This document shows, piece by piece, positions 25,636-37,954 of a DNA stretch of 64,000 nucleotides (position 1 is its first letter; each line of letters starts with the position of its first letter). This DNA comes from Prostheceraeus crozeri (lineage: Eukaryota; Platyhelminthes; Polycladida; Euryleptidae): assembly GCA_907163375.1 (NCBI GenBank), contig CAJQUW010012890.1:806001-870000 (forward strand), in the 5' to 3' direction. Below the pieces are notes generated by a model that was given only the letters and a program-made list of their open reading frames with translations, did no database searches and had not been told where the DNA came from. The translations under genes were made by a program, and so were the position numbers.

Positions 25636-25970
25636 ATGCACATATCATACAAGTATAAAAAATATAAAGCTATAAAACGATTGGAAGAAGGTTAGAGGTG
25701 TGAATTAGAAATTTGATACTGTTATAATGTAATACGTTGTCATGTTTTATTATTTTTACATAATAGAAAATATTTTTAATCAAATAGGATGTTCGTTGAA
25801 TCTTTCTTTCTTTTCTCTTTTTGATTAAAAATATTTTTTATTGTGTAAGAATAGTAAAACATGACAACGTATTACATTATAACAGTATCAAATTTCTAAT
25901 TCACACCTCTTACCTTCTTCCAATCGTTTTATAGCTTTATATTTTTTATACTTGTATGATATGTGGATGT
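25636..25970. repeat. Palindromic hairpin element, about 150-bp arms
   Basis: ATCATACAAGTATAAAAAAT at about 25646 through ACATAATAGAAAATATTTTT is mirrored from about 25823 to 25965, with a 35-45 bp loop containing a pyrimidine-rich TTTCTTTCTTTTCTC stretch. Near-perfect arms; MITE-like. It abuts the right TIR of the surrounding element. Confidence 0.8.
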
Positions 25971-26320
25971 ACTTATAACTCCAGCTTTTGTATTGCTAGT
26001 CCATTTCTATGTCCTTTGTTTTCATATCTAGTCAGGTCATCATTAAGATGCTATTGGTACTATGTAACCCAATACTACCTGTTCCATAGCCCTTCCCCTT
26101 TTGTATTCAATATTATGTTATTATGACATAGACGTCGGTGTGAATTTTAGATTTTATACTAGACCATTTCCTTCCTTTTTACCTGAAGATAGTTAACGGA
26201 TGTTAAATGAAATTAATTGTAAGAAATAAGAAAAAGAAAATAAAACCACCATCATTCTATATTGGCTCTTTCCAACTACAATCAAACAATGAAAAATAGC
26301 CAAGTCAATATATTCATAAC

Positions 26321-26470
26321 TAGAACTCGTCAGACGCGCAGATTCGCAGCATGTATAGAGTGTACATCATTCTGTGAAAGTCTCATTTATGGCCTCGCTT
26401 CCCCCAGTGCAGAAACTCGCTGTGACTGCCGGACTATTTTGTTTTTTTTAACTGAATGGACGATTATGTA
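26321..26470 (+). repeat. Foldback repeat family E, copy 1, right half
   Basis: Continues the element interrupted at 23526; matches 37736-37850 (GCGCAGATTCG, GTGCGTC/GTACATC, CAGAAACTCG). Confidence 0.65.
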
Positions 26471-27290
26471 ATGTACTTTGTCATTCTCTTCTCATTTTTC
26501 CTATCAGAGTTGCGGCGCTAATTAGAAGGTGACGTTTATTAAAGGAAATGCGGTATTTCCATTTCCTCTCTGTGCGGTATGCTTTATTGCACTTAAATGA
26601 CACACAATATCAAAATTAACTATCGACAGATGCAGTTGAGGGCATTAGACGAGTTATAAAGTAAAAGAAATGCCGTGGTTGTCCGAAGTCAGAACAGCTC
26701 AACATCGTGTACGGAGGCAATGGTACCTTCGAAGGCGGTTTATCACTTTAAAAATGCAGAGAAGTCGCCTTAACTTTAGTAGTCAACGTAAGCATTGAGT
26801 CAACCATAGAACGAAAAATGCGATCTTCAGTGATGTTTCGGAACTGTTCTTCGGAACTTTTCGTGGTGAATCTCCGATGAAACCGAGGTGCACATACAAG
26901 ATGTCTTTGAACATTCAACAGTCATGATGGCATGGCAATGCTTCGCATGGCCTTCGAGAAGCATTGTCATTTCTTGAAACGGGACAGAAGATGAATTGTG
27001 AACATAACGTGTCGACTCGGGAGAACAAACTGCTTCGATTTTCAAATATTCATAGCTGCTGTATACAAGGCTGGTCAAAAGTAACGCAAAATATAAATAA
27101 TCTATAATTTTCTTATTATGCAACATTTTGAATAGAACAGAGCATCAAGGGCACTAGCACGCTTGAAGATTTTTAGAATAATAGCTGAAAGTAATACAAT
27201 CATATCTATTCCAAAACTGCATACATGTACAAGTGCATCACAATAAATGTTCAAAATGACCTCCATCATTTTCGGTGACAAGTTAACACT
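26471..27290. other. No recognisable gene
   Basis: A minus-strand open frame at 26827-27126 has no recognisable domain. Plus-strand words around 26830-27010 (for example a QMFGNCSSELFVVNLR-like reading) are not convincing. Nothing called. Confidence 0.4.
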
Positions 27291-27295
27291 AGGTA

Positions 27296-28030
27296 GCTGT
27301 CACCATTTGTGAAACACTTGGCAATTTTCGTACATTTTCCAGAAAAGAAACTATCTATCAGGATGTCATGAAATTTGAAACATGATTGAGTTCAGAACAT
27401 CAAATTCGATATAAATGTTGAAGTGAGTAGTCACATGATTCAGTGATTGATATCTGAAAGCCTCTACAAAATGATTCATTTTGAAGATACTCATTTTGAA
27501 TCATAAGTCGTGTAAAAGTAGACTTATGTTTTTATAAGTAACTTATCATAAGGCACTTATAATTCACGAAGTGAGACAAGTACATAAGTTATAAGTAAAA
27601 TAGCTGAGAAACCTATGACAAGCCATAAGTGAAAAACATAAGTTTCTTATCATAAGTATTTTTTATAAGTGAAACGGAACATAAGTTTTTAGACTAAATA
27701 CTTATAACGTATCATAAGTTTTTCATAAGTGAAACAGGCTCCTGAACTCACTCATGTTTCAAATTTCATGGCATTCTGACAAATAGTTTTTTTTTATGCA
27801 AAAGAAAATGTACGAAAATTTCTAAATGTTTCACAATTCATAGATATTTCTTGAATTTAACCATTGGATTCCGATGAGAATCCCTTAATCTTACCTATAA
27901 CCGAAAGCGACTGGCTGTGACATTCAATAATTTGATTTTTGCATTCAGCGTTTCAAGATCTATAAATCCGTGCTATTAAACCCTTTGAGCGCGAATTTAG
28001 GAAGAAAGTGTCAGGAGCTCCCGGACTAGC
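27296..28030 (+). repeat. Dispersed repeat family A, copy 2, with a TTATAAGT-rich insertion
   Basis: Family A landmarks run from about 27300 to the CCGGACTAG end at 28030. Positions about 27506-27740 are absent from other copies and consist of many CATAAGT/ACTTATG words in both orientations (about 15), so a small palindromic element inserted here. Confidence 0.7.
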
Positions 28031-28487
28031 AGATGTGACGCCCTGATCCTGTGAGAAAATAGGTTAATCGTAGCACGCTGACCTTGGCCTCTTTCCGGAA
28101 CATCACCAACTCTTTTCAAATGGACAGCGCCCTCTGAAACTAACCAACTGTTCGTCTATAGTCAATTCAGATTCAACCGAGCAGTTAGGTCGAAATTTAG
28201 TCATAACTTCTTAAAAAAAGCAGCGCAAAGCTGAAATTTGTCTTTCTTTCACTAAGATAATGTAAGAATCTAAGATAATGTTGAAGTTGAGTGAATCGAT
28301 TTCTGGCAATGGCGTCATTGAAGATTGGCCTTCCCTCAGCCGCACGCCATAGGTCAGTCACTCCTGTTTTGTTCTCATGCTAATAAATTATTATCTATTC
28401 ATTGTAAATACATTGGTATAAATTCAAATTCTCCTCGATGATCAATGACGCGGGTACATGTGAAATAAATAATTATTTGTGCCACTC

Positions 28488-29640
28488 ACAGAATTAGATT
28501 AATCTGCGCGCGCTTCGGTTTCCTAGAAAGGAATAGTTATATGTAGCCTTAATATCGAAGTGGCCCATCACAGAATTAGACAACTTGCTCCTTCTCGAAT
28601 GGATAATTCGTGTTTCACTTGCTATTGGAAATGGCAAACAATAAGCTGTCAGCAGAGGACACCAGAGCCAATGAGAGATACGTGCGTGCTGTGATATCAC
28701 TTCGCACCAGGGATGCGGAGTCGGAGTCCCGGAGTCCCGGAGTCGTATCATTTTTGCTGATAGATTCATCATTTTCATAAATGATAGGACTCCGGACTCC
28801 GGCCTATAACTAGACCAGAAATATAATACAAATAAATTACTTATTCTCGTGCATATAGCTGTCACTGTCTTGATATCACCTTTCTCTGTCAAACAAAAGT
28901 ACAGAGACACTGCTGCATGCAAAGCTTGAAATAGTTGAAGGAATGACCCGTGATAGTAAAAAAGGGATTGTCTTTTCACTCGGTGATTTAGCAAAGAAGA
29001 CAAGCCTTCCTAGACTCGATCACACCTACGCGCACCAAAGGTCACATCAGAGACAAAAATGAAATGCTAGTTTGTTTGAGAACATTATCCTCTTACCCTC
29101 ACGTTAATCGTGTGTGATGGGTCCTCTAAAGCGCATATTAAAATCGAAAGTGTACTCATTTTTTTGAGAAGGATGGAGATTTTCCTGCAGAATATCTCTC
29201 TTCCTGCAGAAACTCATTTTTCCGAGAAAACACACATCGTCTAGCTAACATTCGATTCAGTGTATGTACTATGCAGTAAGGAATGGTGAGAAGACGATAG
29301 TGGAATCATCAAGTAAAGGAATTTTCGCATGCCTGCTCCTTTTTTTGATAATGATCGGAAGGGAAATAATCCATAAAAACATTATGGAGAAAACTTGTGC
29401 GCAAAGATCTGAATTCCTCGAATTTGAAGGAATTGTGGCAATTGAAGTACTTTGCTTGAACTCACATTAATCCGCAAGCGACGCACCACTTTTTTTCCTA
29501 TATCTGTAAGGTATTAGGAATTCTTTTTTGCCCACTTAATAAGTTCCTCGATGTGCCGTCGATTTCGCATTAATCACACTTCGACCAAACCAAGGCAGAT
29601 AAACAAAATTTTTAATTCTGTGGTTCCACTATTTTCTTAG
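28488..29640 (+). repeat. Dispersed repeat family B, copy 1
   Basis: Shares CTGCGCGCGCTTCGGTTTCC, ACAGAATTAGACAACTTGCT, GCAAACAATAAGCTGT, GCAGTAAGGAATGGTGAGAA and CAAGCGACGCACCACTTTTT with the copy at 38568-39165 (which lacks several hundred bases around 28700-29230). Its right part also recurs inverted at 33118-33366. A 169-codon minus open frame here is not conserved in the second copy, so I do not call it. Confidence 0.75.
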
Positions 29641-30462
29641 AACTCCCAACCAATCTTCGCGATAATATACGCGCGTCTCAATGCTTCTATTCCAGGTACC
29701 AGGGCCATTCAACAAAGTTCAAAAATCGTTTAGTATGACAACTTTGTTATGATTGATTACAGCAATTCTACAGCGAGTTGTTATGAAGTGGGGTGAATCA
29801 CAACCCATGGTTAACCATGTCGCTTTTTTCTTCGCAAAGTAGGGCTAAGATATTGCAATGTCAAACATATAATTACGACATCAAATTTTATAGCAGTCGC
29901 TATTTAGAAATACTGTAAACTAGATCTGGAAACTTAACAATAAGTGAAAGTTTTGAAATACGCCAAGACTTCTGCGGCACCTGTATTCCTTGTATTTTGA
30001 AAATCTTACGGAATCCCTTAGTGGTCAAAGTGGGTAAGACAGGTGGTAAGACAGTGGGTAAGTTTTGCTTGATTAGTTCATCGGTGCAGATATCACATAT
30101 TTTTTTCATGATGTATTTCAATTTCATCTCTCAAGACATCAAGTTGTCAAGTCCTTTAGTCAGATATCCATGTATCTTGAATTTAAGAAAATCAATGTAC
30201 ACTACGATTTGGGAAATCAATTAGTCCGGGAGCTCCTGACACTTTCTTTCTAAATTCGAGCACAAACGGAATGGATTTGTTAAATCTTGAAACCCTGAAT
30301 ACAAAAACTACAAAGCATGGATTTGTTAAATCTAGAAACGCTGAATACAAAAATCAAATTCTTGTGTGTCACAGCCAGTGGCGTTCGGTTATAGGTAAGG
30401 TTAAAGGATTTCCATTGGAATCTAATGGTAAAATTCAAGAAATACATGTATCTATGGATTGT
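29380..30462 (+). repeat. Left arm of a 1.05-kb inverted duplication
   Basis: Mirrored by 32311-33366 over its whole length with scattered substitutions and small indels (for example the GGTAAGACAGTG duplication near 30040 is absent from the other arm). The arm is a mosaic: end of repeat B, unique sequence, then part of repeat A in minus orientation from 30222. Confidence 0.85.
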
Positions 30463-30770
30463 GAAACACTTGGCAATTTCAGTACATTTCCTTTTGCAGA
30501 AAAGAAACTATTTATTAGAATGCCATGAAATTTGAAACATGATTGAGTTCAGAGCATCAACTTTGATAAAATAGTTGAAGCGAGTCACAAGATTCAGTAT
30601 TTGATGTTTGAGAGCCTCTTTTTTTGTCAAAACATGAAATTTACCCATTTTTCACAAAATTTAATTTTTACAAAATTACCCATTCAAGAATTTATTTTTT
30701 GTATTCAGCGTTTCAAGATTTAACAAATCCATGCTATTAAGCCCTTTTTGAGCGAATTTAGGAAGAAAGA
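30222..30770 (-). repeat. Dispersed repeat family A, copy 3 (minus), turning to plus at about 30683
   Basis: Begins CCGGGAGCTCCTGACACTTT. Orientation flips near 30660, where a plus fragment (GTATTCAGCGTTTCAAG to GAAGAAAG) follows: two copies head to head. Confidence 0.7.
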
Positions 30771-30894
30771 AAACATTGATTTTCTAAAATTCAAGATACA
30801 TAGATATTTGATTAAAGGACTTTACAACTTGATGTCTTTAGAAATGAAATCGAAATACATTATGTTAAAAATATGTGATATCTACACCGATTGA

Positions 30895-31075
30895 CTTACA
30901 TGTACTTCAACTTTTATATCGAAGTTGATGTTCTGAACTCAATCATGTTTCACATTTCATGGCATTCTGACAAATAGTTTCTTTTCTGCAAAAGAAAATG
31001 TACGAAAATTGCTAAATGTTTCACAATCCATAGATACTTCTTGAATTTAACCATTGGATTCCAATGGGATGATCG
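30895..31075 (+). repeat. Dispersed repeat family A, copy 4 (partial, plus)
   Basis: From TTCAACTTTTATATCGAAGT to TGGATTCCAATGGGA. The following 31076-32275 holds only short motif-less frames and a stretch (31918-32276) with AGGT(A/C)CCT-type words that partly resemble the 22-bp inverted repeat at 32276. Confidence 0.65.
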
Positions 31076-32275
31076 ATGAAGATTCGAGATTCAAATGATC
31101 GAAAAAGTAATTTGATATTCCATTTCTGCCAAAGATTTACAGTCGCAAAAGATTCAAAAAATATTTGTGCGTTGTTGAAGATATTTGTCTGCTCTAAGAA
31201 TTTTATAATAACTTTCCGTCTCTTGCTGCTGCATTTTGAGGAGACATTGACCCAAACGGATTCGGCTTCGACTCTCAGCTTCCTTCGCAAAGCCATAAAT
31301 AGTCATCATATTTCATCTCTACTCTATGAATTGGCATTCCGATGTATAGGGTTCCTCTCCTATTTTCTGAAATATCATTCCTTTATTTTCAAATCTTGAA
31401 TTCGAAATACAAGGTGCGTCAGAAGTAGCCGTCGATTTTTAAAGCATTTCTTTAAGTGTTTCTTGAAGTATTTTTTAACTACCGGTATTTGTTTTACTCT
31501 TTAATATTTGAGAACAGTGTCAAATGCTGCGCAAGTTTTTATATTTAACAAATATGACAGATTCACTGTCTTATATTGTCAAAATGACCACCATCCTCGT
31601 TCATGTACTGAAAAATTCTCTGATGAAGGTAGTCACTAATTTTGGATCAAAGTTCTCTGTCGAAAGATTGGAACGCTTCTCGGAGAGAATTTTCCAGCAT
31701 ATCAAGCAGTTACACGTAGTCAGCAGTTACACGTAGTCAGTAAAGAAGTATGGCCCGATGACATTAGTTGAAACACATAATTTGTTACATTAAATACATT
31801 AATAGTTGAACATAATCAAGCCCAAAACATGATGTCAGGGCTATTCACGGATTCCTGGAAAACTTCGTGACGGTTCTCTTCCGAATGATAAACGCAATTA
31901 TGTCTATGTCCTCATTGGTCCAGGGGCCTACTTCAATTTGAGGTAACTAACCTTAGGATTCTTAGAAATGACGTTAGTGCATTTCAAAGTTGAGGCGAGG
32001 TTCATTAAGATGACGCTAGGTCCCCTAAAACATCTGAGGTGGTGACTCAGCATCAAGAGAAACTTATGTACGTCATTCGCTTATATTTGTGCTCGTGATA
32101 TTCGTAGATTTTCGTTTCCGACACTCATTTTGCAGTAAATGAAATCTTCTTCAAGGTGCTATTTCAATGAAAGTTCGCAACCTTGCTACCTAAAGGCTAG
32201 GTACCTAACGTCATGGAAAAAGATTAAGGTGGATAAGCGTATTTCAATCTGAAGGGAGCATTATCTTAATGTACT

Positions 32276-33387
32276 TTAAGGGACCTCGCTAGGTACCTCT
32301 TCTGCAAGAGACAATCCATAGATACATGTATTTCTTGAATTTTACCATTGGATTCCAATGGAAATCCTTTAGCCTTACCTATACCGAACGCCACTGGCTG
32401 TGACACACAAGAATTTGATTTTTGTATTCAGCGTTTCTAGATTTAACAAATCCATGCCTTGTAGTTTTTGTATTCAGGGTTTCAAGATTTAACAAATCCA
32501 TTCCGTTTGTGCTCGAATTTAGAAAGAAAGTGTCAGGAGCTCCCGGACTAATTGATTTCCCAAATCGTAGTGTACATTGATTTTCTTAAATTCAAGATAC
32601 ATGGATATCTGATTAAAGTACTTGACAACTTGATGTCTTGAGAGATGAAATTGAAATACATCATGAAAAAATATGTGATATCTGCACCGATGAACTAATC
32701 AAGCAACTTATTGTCTTACCCACTCCACCAAGGGATTCCGTAAGATTTTCAAAATACAAGGAATACAGGTGCTTGAATTTTGGCGTATTTCAAAACTTTC
32801 ACTTATTGTTAAGTTTCCAGATCTAGTTTACAGTATTTCTAAATAGCGACTGCTATAAAATTTGATGTCGTAATTATATGTTTGACATTGCAATATCTTA
32901 GCCCCTACTTTGCGAAGAAAAAAGCGACATGGTTAACCATGGGTTGTGATTCACCCCACTTCATAACAACTCGCTGTAGAATTGCTGTAATCAATCATAA
33001 CAAAGTTGTCATACTAAACGATTTTTGAACTTTGTTGAATGACCCTGGTACCTGGAATAGAAGCATTGAGACGCGCGTATATTATCGCGAAGATTGGTTG
33101 GGAGTTCTACGAAAATAGTGGAACCACAGAATTAAAAATTTTGTTTATCTGCTTTGGTTTGGTAGAAGTGTGATTAATGCGAAATCGACGGCACATCGAG
33201 GAACTTGTTAAGTGGGAAAAAAAGAATTCCTAATACCTTACAGATGTAGGAAAAAAGTGGTGCGTCGCTTGCAGATTAATGTGAGTTCAAGCAAAGTACT
33301 TCAATTGCCACAATTCCTTCAAATTCGAGGAATTCAGATCTTTGCGCACAAGTTTTCTCCATAATGGTACCTAGCGAGGTCCCTTAA
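32276..33387. repeat. Right arm of the inverted duplication, bracketed by a 22-bp perfect inverted repeat
   Basis: 32311-33366 is the complement of 29380-30462. It is bracketed by perfectly mirrored 22-bp segments, 32276-32297 (core GGGACCTCGCTAGGTACC) and 33366-33387. The spacer between the arms is 30463-32310. The bracketing suggests that the arm was captured within a separate inverted-repeat structure. It includes a plus-oriented family A copy (32311-32556). Confidence 0.8.
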
Positions 33388-33770
33388 GGTATTTAACCAA
33401 ATATCAAACAATTCAATGCCTCTGTCTGTCACGAGGTCAAATAGATATCTTACCTAACGTAATGAATATACACCATTAAAAGTAAGCCTCAAATTCATGA
33501 ATGAATCTGAAGACGATAGAAATGAAGATTTCGACAAAGATGAGCGTCGAGCGATTGAAGAAGTAGACCAAAAAGAGGCGATGGTAACCCGGAGCTCAGT
33601 GTTTGCAAGCATCAAGCAAAAGTTGCATAAAAAATTGAGCAACAGCCTTAGAAGAGACGAAGTGAGATACAGCATGAAGGGCCATGATAGAGAGAGCCTC
33701 CGACTTACGAAAGCATGGGAAAGAAGGGACCAGTGTCTTTTGACTAAGCTCAGTTGCAGAGAGTATTAGG

Positions 33771-34705
33771 ACGGGAGCTCCTGACACTTTCTTCCTAAAT
33801 TCGAGCACAAAGGGCTTAATAGCATGGATTTGTTAAATCTAGAAACGCTGAATACAAAAATCAAATTCTTGTGTGTCACAGTCAGTCGCGTTCGGTATAG
33901 GTAAGGTTAAATGATTTCCATTGGAATCCAATGGTAAAATTCAAGAAATATATGTATCTATGGATTGTGAAGCACTTGCAATTTCAGTACATTTCCTTTT
34001 GCAGAAAAGAAACTATTTATTAGAATGCCATGAAATTTGAAACATGATTGAGTTCAGAGCATCAACTTTGATAAAAATTTGAAGTGAGTCACAAGATTTA
34101 ATATTTGATGTTTGAGAGCCTCTACAAAATGGGTAAAATCGCCAAAATGAGACATGAGAAACATGAGAAATTCACCCATTTTTCACAAAATTTAATTTTT
34201 ACAAAATTATCCATTCAAGAATTTATTTTTTGTATTCAGCGTTTCAAGATTTAAAATTTCATCAGCGTTCAAGGTAAATGAGTAAGTTTCATGTTTTGAC
34301 TTAATTTTGGCGAATTGACTCATGTTGTAGAGGCTCTCAGACATCAAATACCAGATCATGTGACTCACTTCAACTTTACATTGAAGTTGATGCTCTGAAC
34401 TCAATCATGCTTCAAATTTCGTGGCATTCTGATAAATACAATAATAATAAGTAACAATTAATAGTTTCTTTTCTGCAAAGGAAAATGTACGAAAATTGCA
34501 AGTGCTTCACAATCCATAGATATTTCTTGAATTTTACCATTGGATTCCAATGGGAATCCTTCAAACTTACCTATTCCAAAAGCGACTGGCTGTGACACTC
34601 AAGAATTTGATCTTTGTATTCAGTGTTTCAAGATCTACAAATCCGTGCTATTTAGCCCTTTGTGCGCGATTTTAGGAAGAAAGTGTCAGTAGCTCCCGGA
34701 CGATA
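33771..34705. repeat. Dispersed repeat family A, copies 6 (minus, to about 34200) and 7 (plus, about 34213-34705)
   Basis: Head-to-head pair: GGGAGCTCCTGACACTTTCT at 33773 opens the minus copy, and GAAGAAAGTGTCAGTAGCTC near 34675 closes the plus copy. Together they form an imperfect 0.9-kb palindrome. A 90-codon charged open frame just upstream (33497-33769) has no recognisable motif. Confidence 0.7.
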
Positions 34706-35029
34706 TGGGTGGGAAAGTTCCTCCAAAGGACTCCATCGATCATCTGATAGAAGGCTGCAAGAACTCGGAAGCTCTCAGTCTATACGGAGGCAATGGAGCA
34801 TTACGGAACGGAGAAACATCCAAAATAACCCTCTTCATACCAAAGACTTCGATTGGGAGGCTTTGCGCCACGTTTCTTGTTTTTGGGATTTTTGATTTCT
34901 TATGAGTACCTCGCACCTTTTTCTTGGAATTAAAATAAGAATATATACCAAGATATCGGATTTCAACATAGTCTAGTTCGTCCTATAGAAGCATTTTTTG
35001 CCATAGAAATGGAGGCATGAGCAAATTAG

Positions 35030-35170
35030 CGAGCTTACCTCCGCCCGCGGTGATATTGCTGTTGTGGTGGTTGCGGTGAGCACTGGCAGGCCCGGTGTGA
35101 ATGCCCATGAAGAGTCCGAGAGAGCACCTCGCTGAAGACTTATCGCCGCCCGAGAAAGAAAAAACACCAC
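35030..35170 (-). other. GC-rich patch, possible exon
   Basis: On the minus strand, a pyrimidine-rich stretch with a candidate acceptor (CTTCAG near 35133) precedes a GC-rich open segment ending at a consensus donor (GGAG|GTAAGC near 35038). This could be an internal exon of a host gene, but no protein family is recognisable and no neighbouring exon is evident. Weak call. Confidence 0.2.
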
Positions 35171-35636
35171 ATTAGAACTATTCAATGATAAGAATTGTAG
35201 AAAATTAAATTCCATCCCACTTGCTCAATTCTCATCAGTGCTCACGGTTGGAGCAGCTGTTCTACGAATCAAGAAGTGGGGAAGAATTCCCACGAGAGAG
35301 GACAATGAGGCACGCACTTGGAAAATTGCATTCAAACTTCATAAAAATTGTCTTCATAAAAATGACTTGAGTTGAACTATAAACAGCCACTCTCAGACGA
35401 TATCTTGAAATTCATGGAGAAATATTGTCGATGCATAAAATATCAATTCATATAAAGTCCCAAATATATCGATAGGAGTTAGTACAGTACTAGCCATTCT
35501 CTTACCTCCTATCCATTATGCGCATTAAATTTGCTTAGCACAATGATATGTACAAAAATATTTCAGATTAGTACTGCAGTCGAGACTTAATAATAACGAA
35601 CCCTTTTGTTTCAAACATAGGGAATCGATTTGTAAT

Positions 35637-35837
35637 TATATAGAGTGGAAGCTTTCCCAAGTCAGATAGAAGACTTTTCTGTTCTACCGCGAGATCTTTC
35701 GGTCTACATCGTAAGCCATTCTCAAGCGACTGCACTGTATTTATTCGCTTGAGAATGGCCTACGATGTAGGCCGAAAGATCTCGCGGTAGAACAGAAAAG
35801 TCTTCTATCTGACTTGGGAAAGCTTTCACTCTATATA
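35637..35837. repeat. 201-bp near-perfect palindrome
   Basis: 93-bp arms (35637-35729 and 35745-35837) with a 15-bp loop and only a handful of mismatches. The 16-bp direct repeat TAACGAACCCTTTTGT lies at 35594 and 35836, bracketing a 242-bp unit. A foldback/MITE-type element, or a transcribed hairpin, would look like this. Confidence 0.9.
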
Positions 35838-35851
35838 ACGAACCCTTTTGT

Positions 35852-36869
35852 AGCGAATCCATCAAAATGTGCCGCGTGCCGTTGACTTATCTTATTATCC
35901 ACGATGCAGGCCCTATGTTGCATTGAAATCCATTATTTATTGCATCTCTAAGCTCCACGTGTTATATAAACTATCCCATGTAGTGAAATTAGATAGGCTG
36001 AGGATTAGACAATGCTTCCGAAATTCATGCAGAATAGAATACAGGATTGTGGAAACTACATCAATGATAAAATAGGGTTTGAACTACCGGTATATGCACA
36101 TTTATAAGTTGCTGGCAATAATTTTTTAATAGGTAAAAGAACAGTTCGCAATATTTACATCACAAAATATGCATGTAGATACTCTGAAATTATGGTACAT
36201 TTACATGCTCGTAATGCTTGCAATGATTGACTAGGCAATTTATTCCCGACTGAATGTCGTCAACGGTCGACATCAGTTTAATTGATTTTAGTTAATTTTA
36301 AACAAAATTTGCGGCCTTGGCCGGGCAGGCGGCCGGGGTTACTAAACCTGGCCTGCCGATTGGTCAACAAAAACTGGCCCGGCCGGCAGTCGGTTCCAAA
36401 CCTGATGTTAATTATATCAATAGGAAACGAATAGAGAAAATATATTGTTCAGATGGCTCAAGTTCATCCTGAATCTCGCATGGCTATGATTCCTGATATT
36501 GTGAATAAGGTTGAAAAATGTGAGTTATTCATTCAACATACTCGTATGTGGTCTACATTCGGATACTTGCGGTTCAAATGAGTAGGTTCATGCCGGCATA
36601 CATCAACCGGCCAGAATTATGTTCCCGTTTACCGTTTTTTTCGTGCATAAATTCTACTTTTGTTTAACACAAAAAGATTGAATATGAATTACTTCATAAA
36701 ACATGAACGAACTCATAAAATGAGTGGTGCATCCTAAATGTCTGCCTGTACACACATATTCGCATTCTCAGGCTACATTTGTTGATCACTGAATTTTCGC
36801 TTCATAAAGGTGAAATACTGAAAATTAAACTTCATTCAAGCATTTGCGCATTAAGTATATTAAGTACAT
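35852..36869. other. No recognisable gene
   Basis: Contains a GC-rich patch at 36310-36410 with repeated GGCCGGG/CCGGCC words, otherwise AT-rich. Nothing recognised. Confidence 0.4.
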
Positions 36870-37130
36870 GTAGTGTCAACTCATTAGTAATCAAATTCCC
36901 ATATGTATGCAGTTTCGATTTTATGTAATGACCTCGAGTTGAGACCCAGTGCCAAATGAGAAAATGTCAAAATCGGCAAATTTCTGCAGTTTTGAAGAAA
37001 CTACCACGGAATTCACTTTTCATGATAGCAATACAGAAGGAGCAATTGTATTTTGCAAATCCTCCGTGTCATGTCAACCCTGTAGAGGTAATATGGTTTG
37101 CTAAATTAGCAATTCGATGGACTACTATTA
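36870..37130 (+). repeat. Dispersed repeat family D, copy 3
   Basis: Family blocks CTCGAGTTGAGACCCAGTGC, CATGATAGCAATACAGA and TGTCATGTCAACCCTGTAGA. Confidence 0.6.
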
Positions 37131-37189
37131 CTTAAATACTCAGCAGCTTTATTAATGAGACTTTCATGAGTATACTCTATTACGACTAT

Positions 37190-37860
37190 GAATCTGCGCG
37201 TCTGCCGAGTTCTAGTTAGTTCCTCTTCTTGTCAGTCACGATCAAAGAAAAGCACATGTTGATGCTAACGGACTCAGATTGCAGCTTTTAGCAAAAATGT
37301 GATATTCTGTACTTTCTCTTATCAACTGAAAAGTTCTAAGTCCAGAGCAATAAATCTTTCTTCTCTGGTCTTCAGGTCACTTCTTATCATATTCTGGAAC
37401 ATTTATCTATGGAGCTACACACCTGCAGATTTGGCAAGCTTTCTAATGTCGGCAAACAACAAAATGCTGGCCCACTTTATACACATTGAACCATATTTTG
37501 GCATACATCACCGATCAGAGGCATAATAATATTGCAAACACATGACAAGAAATGACCTGAAGAAATTCCATGTCAGTAATTATGGTTCTAAACTTAGTAT
37601 ATTTTAGTAAGAGAAAGAGAAAGAGATAAGAGATAAGAGAAAACAAAGAAAATTTCGTTTTCCCCACATCTGAAATCTGCGTCCTATTGGATTATGTGTC
37701 TTTTTAATCATGTCTGACAAGAAGAGGAACTAACTAGAACTCGACAGCCGCGCAGATTCGTCGTAGGCATTGGGTGTGCGTCACTCTGTGAACTCTTATT
37801 TTCGACTCGTTCCCAGCAGAAACTCGTTCTGGCTGCCGGAGTAGGGGAGTAGGCGGAACA
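37190..37860. repeat. Foldback repeat family E, copy 2 (uninterrupted)
   Basis: The left half (37190-37520) and right half (37540-37860) are diverged inverted copies: AATCTGCGCG...GAGTTCTAGTTAGTTCCTC at the left mirrors GAGGAACTAACTAGAACTC...GCGCAGATT at the right. This copy shows the empty target site of the 23527-26320 insertion. Confidence 0.7.
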
Positions 37861-37954
37861 ACCAGGTGAATGTTGCGGTCATAAGTAGTCCCTGATCAAC
37901 CTTACACTATCTAACATCTTTCTGGGATTTCTTGAGAATTACATTTCTACGACC

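Larger units (their letters stand above)
23527..26320. mobile_element. Long-TIR element inserted in repeat E, carrying a nested Tc1 and a palindrome
   Basis: An exact 8-bp repeat TAGAACTC flanks the insertion (23519-23526 and 26321-26328), and the uninterrupted target is seen in the other repeat E copy near 37735. Inside, about 305 bp at the left (23527-23831) is mirrored almost perfectly at 25981-26286. The right side has 34 further bases beyond the mirrored part, so one terminus is either asymmetric or carries extra sequence. No transposase of its own is seen. A foldback or hAT-type non-autonomous element is likely. Confidence 0.7.

Noticed and set aside
28494-29003. 169-codon minus-strand frame
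   Set aside because: Inside repeat B and not maintained in the second copy at 38.6 kb.
30000-30060. Direct repeats GGTAAGACAG considered as a CRISPR-like or regulatory array
   Set aside because: Only a two-unit local duplication in eukaryotic DNA; no array structure anywhere in the window.
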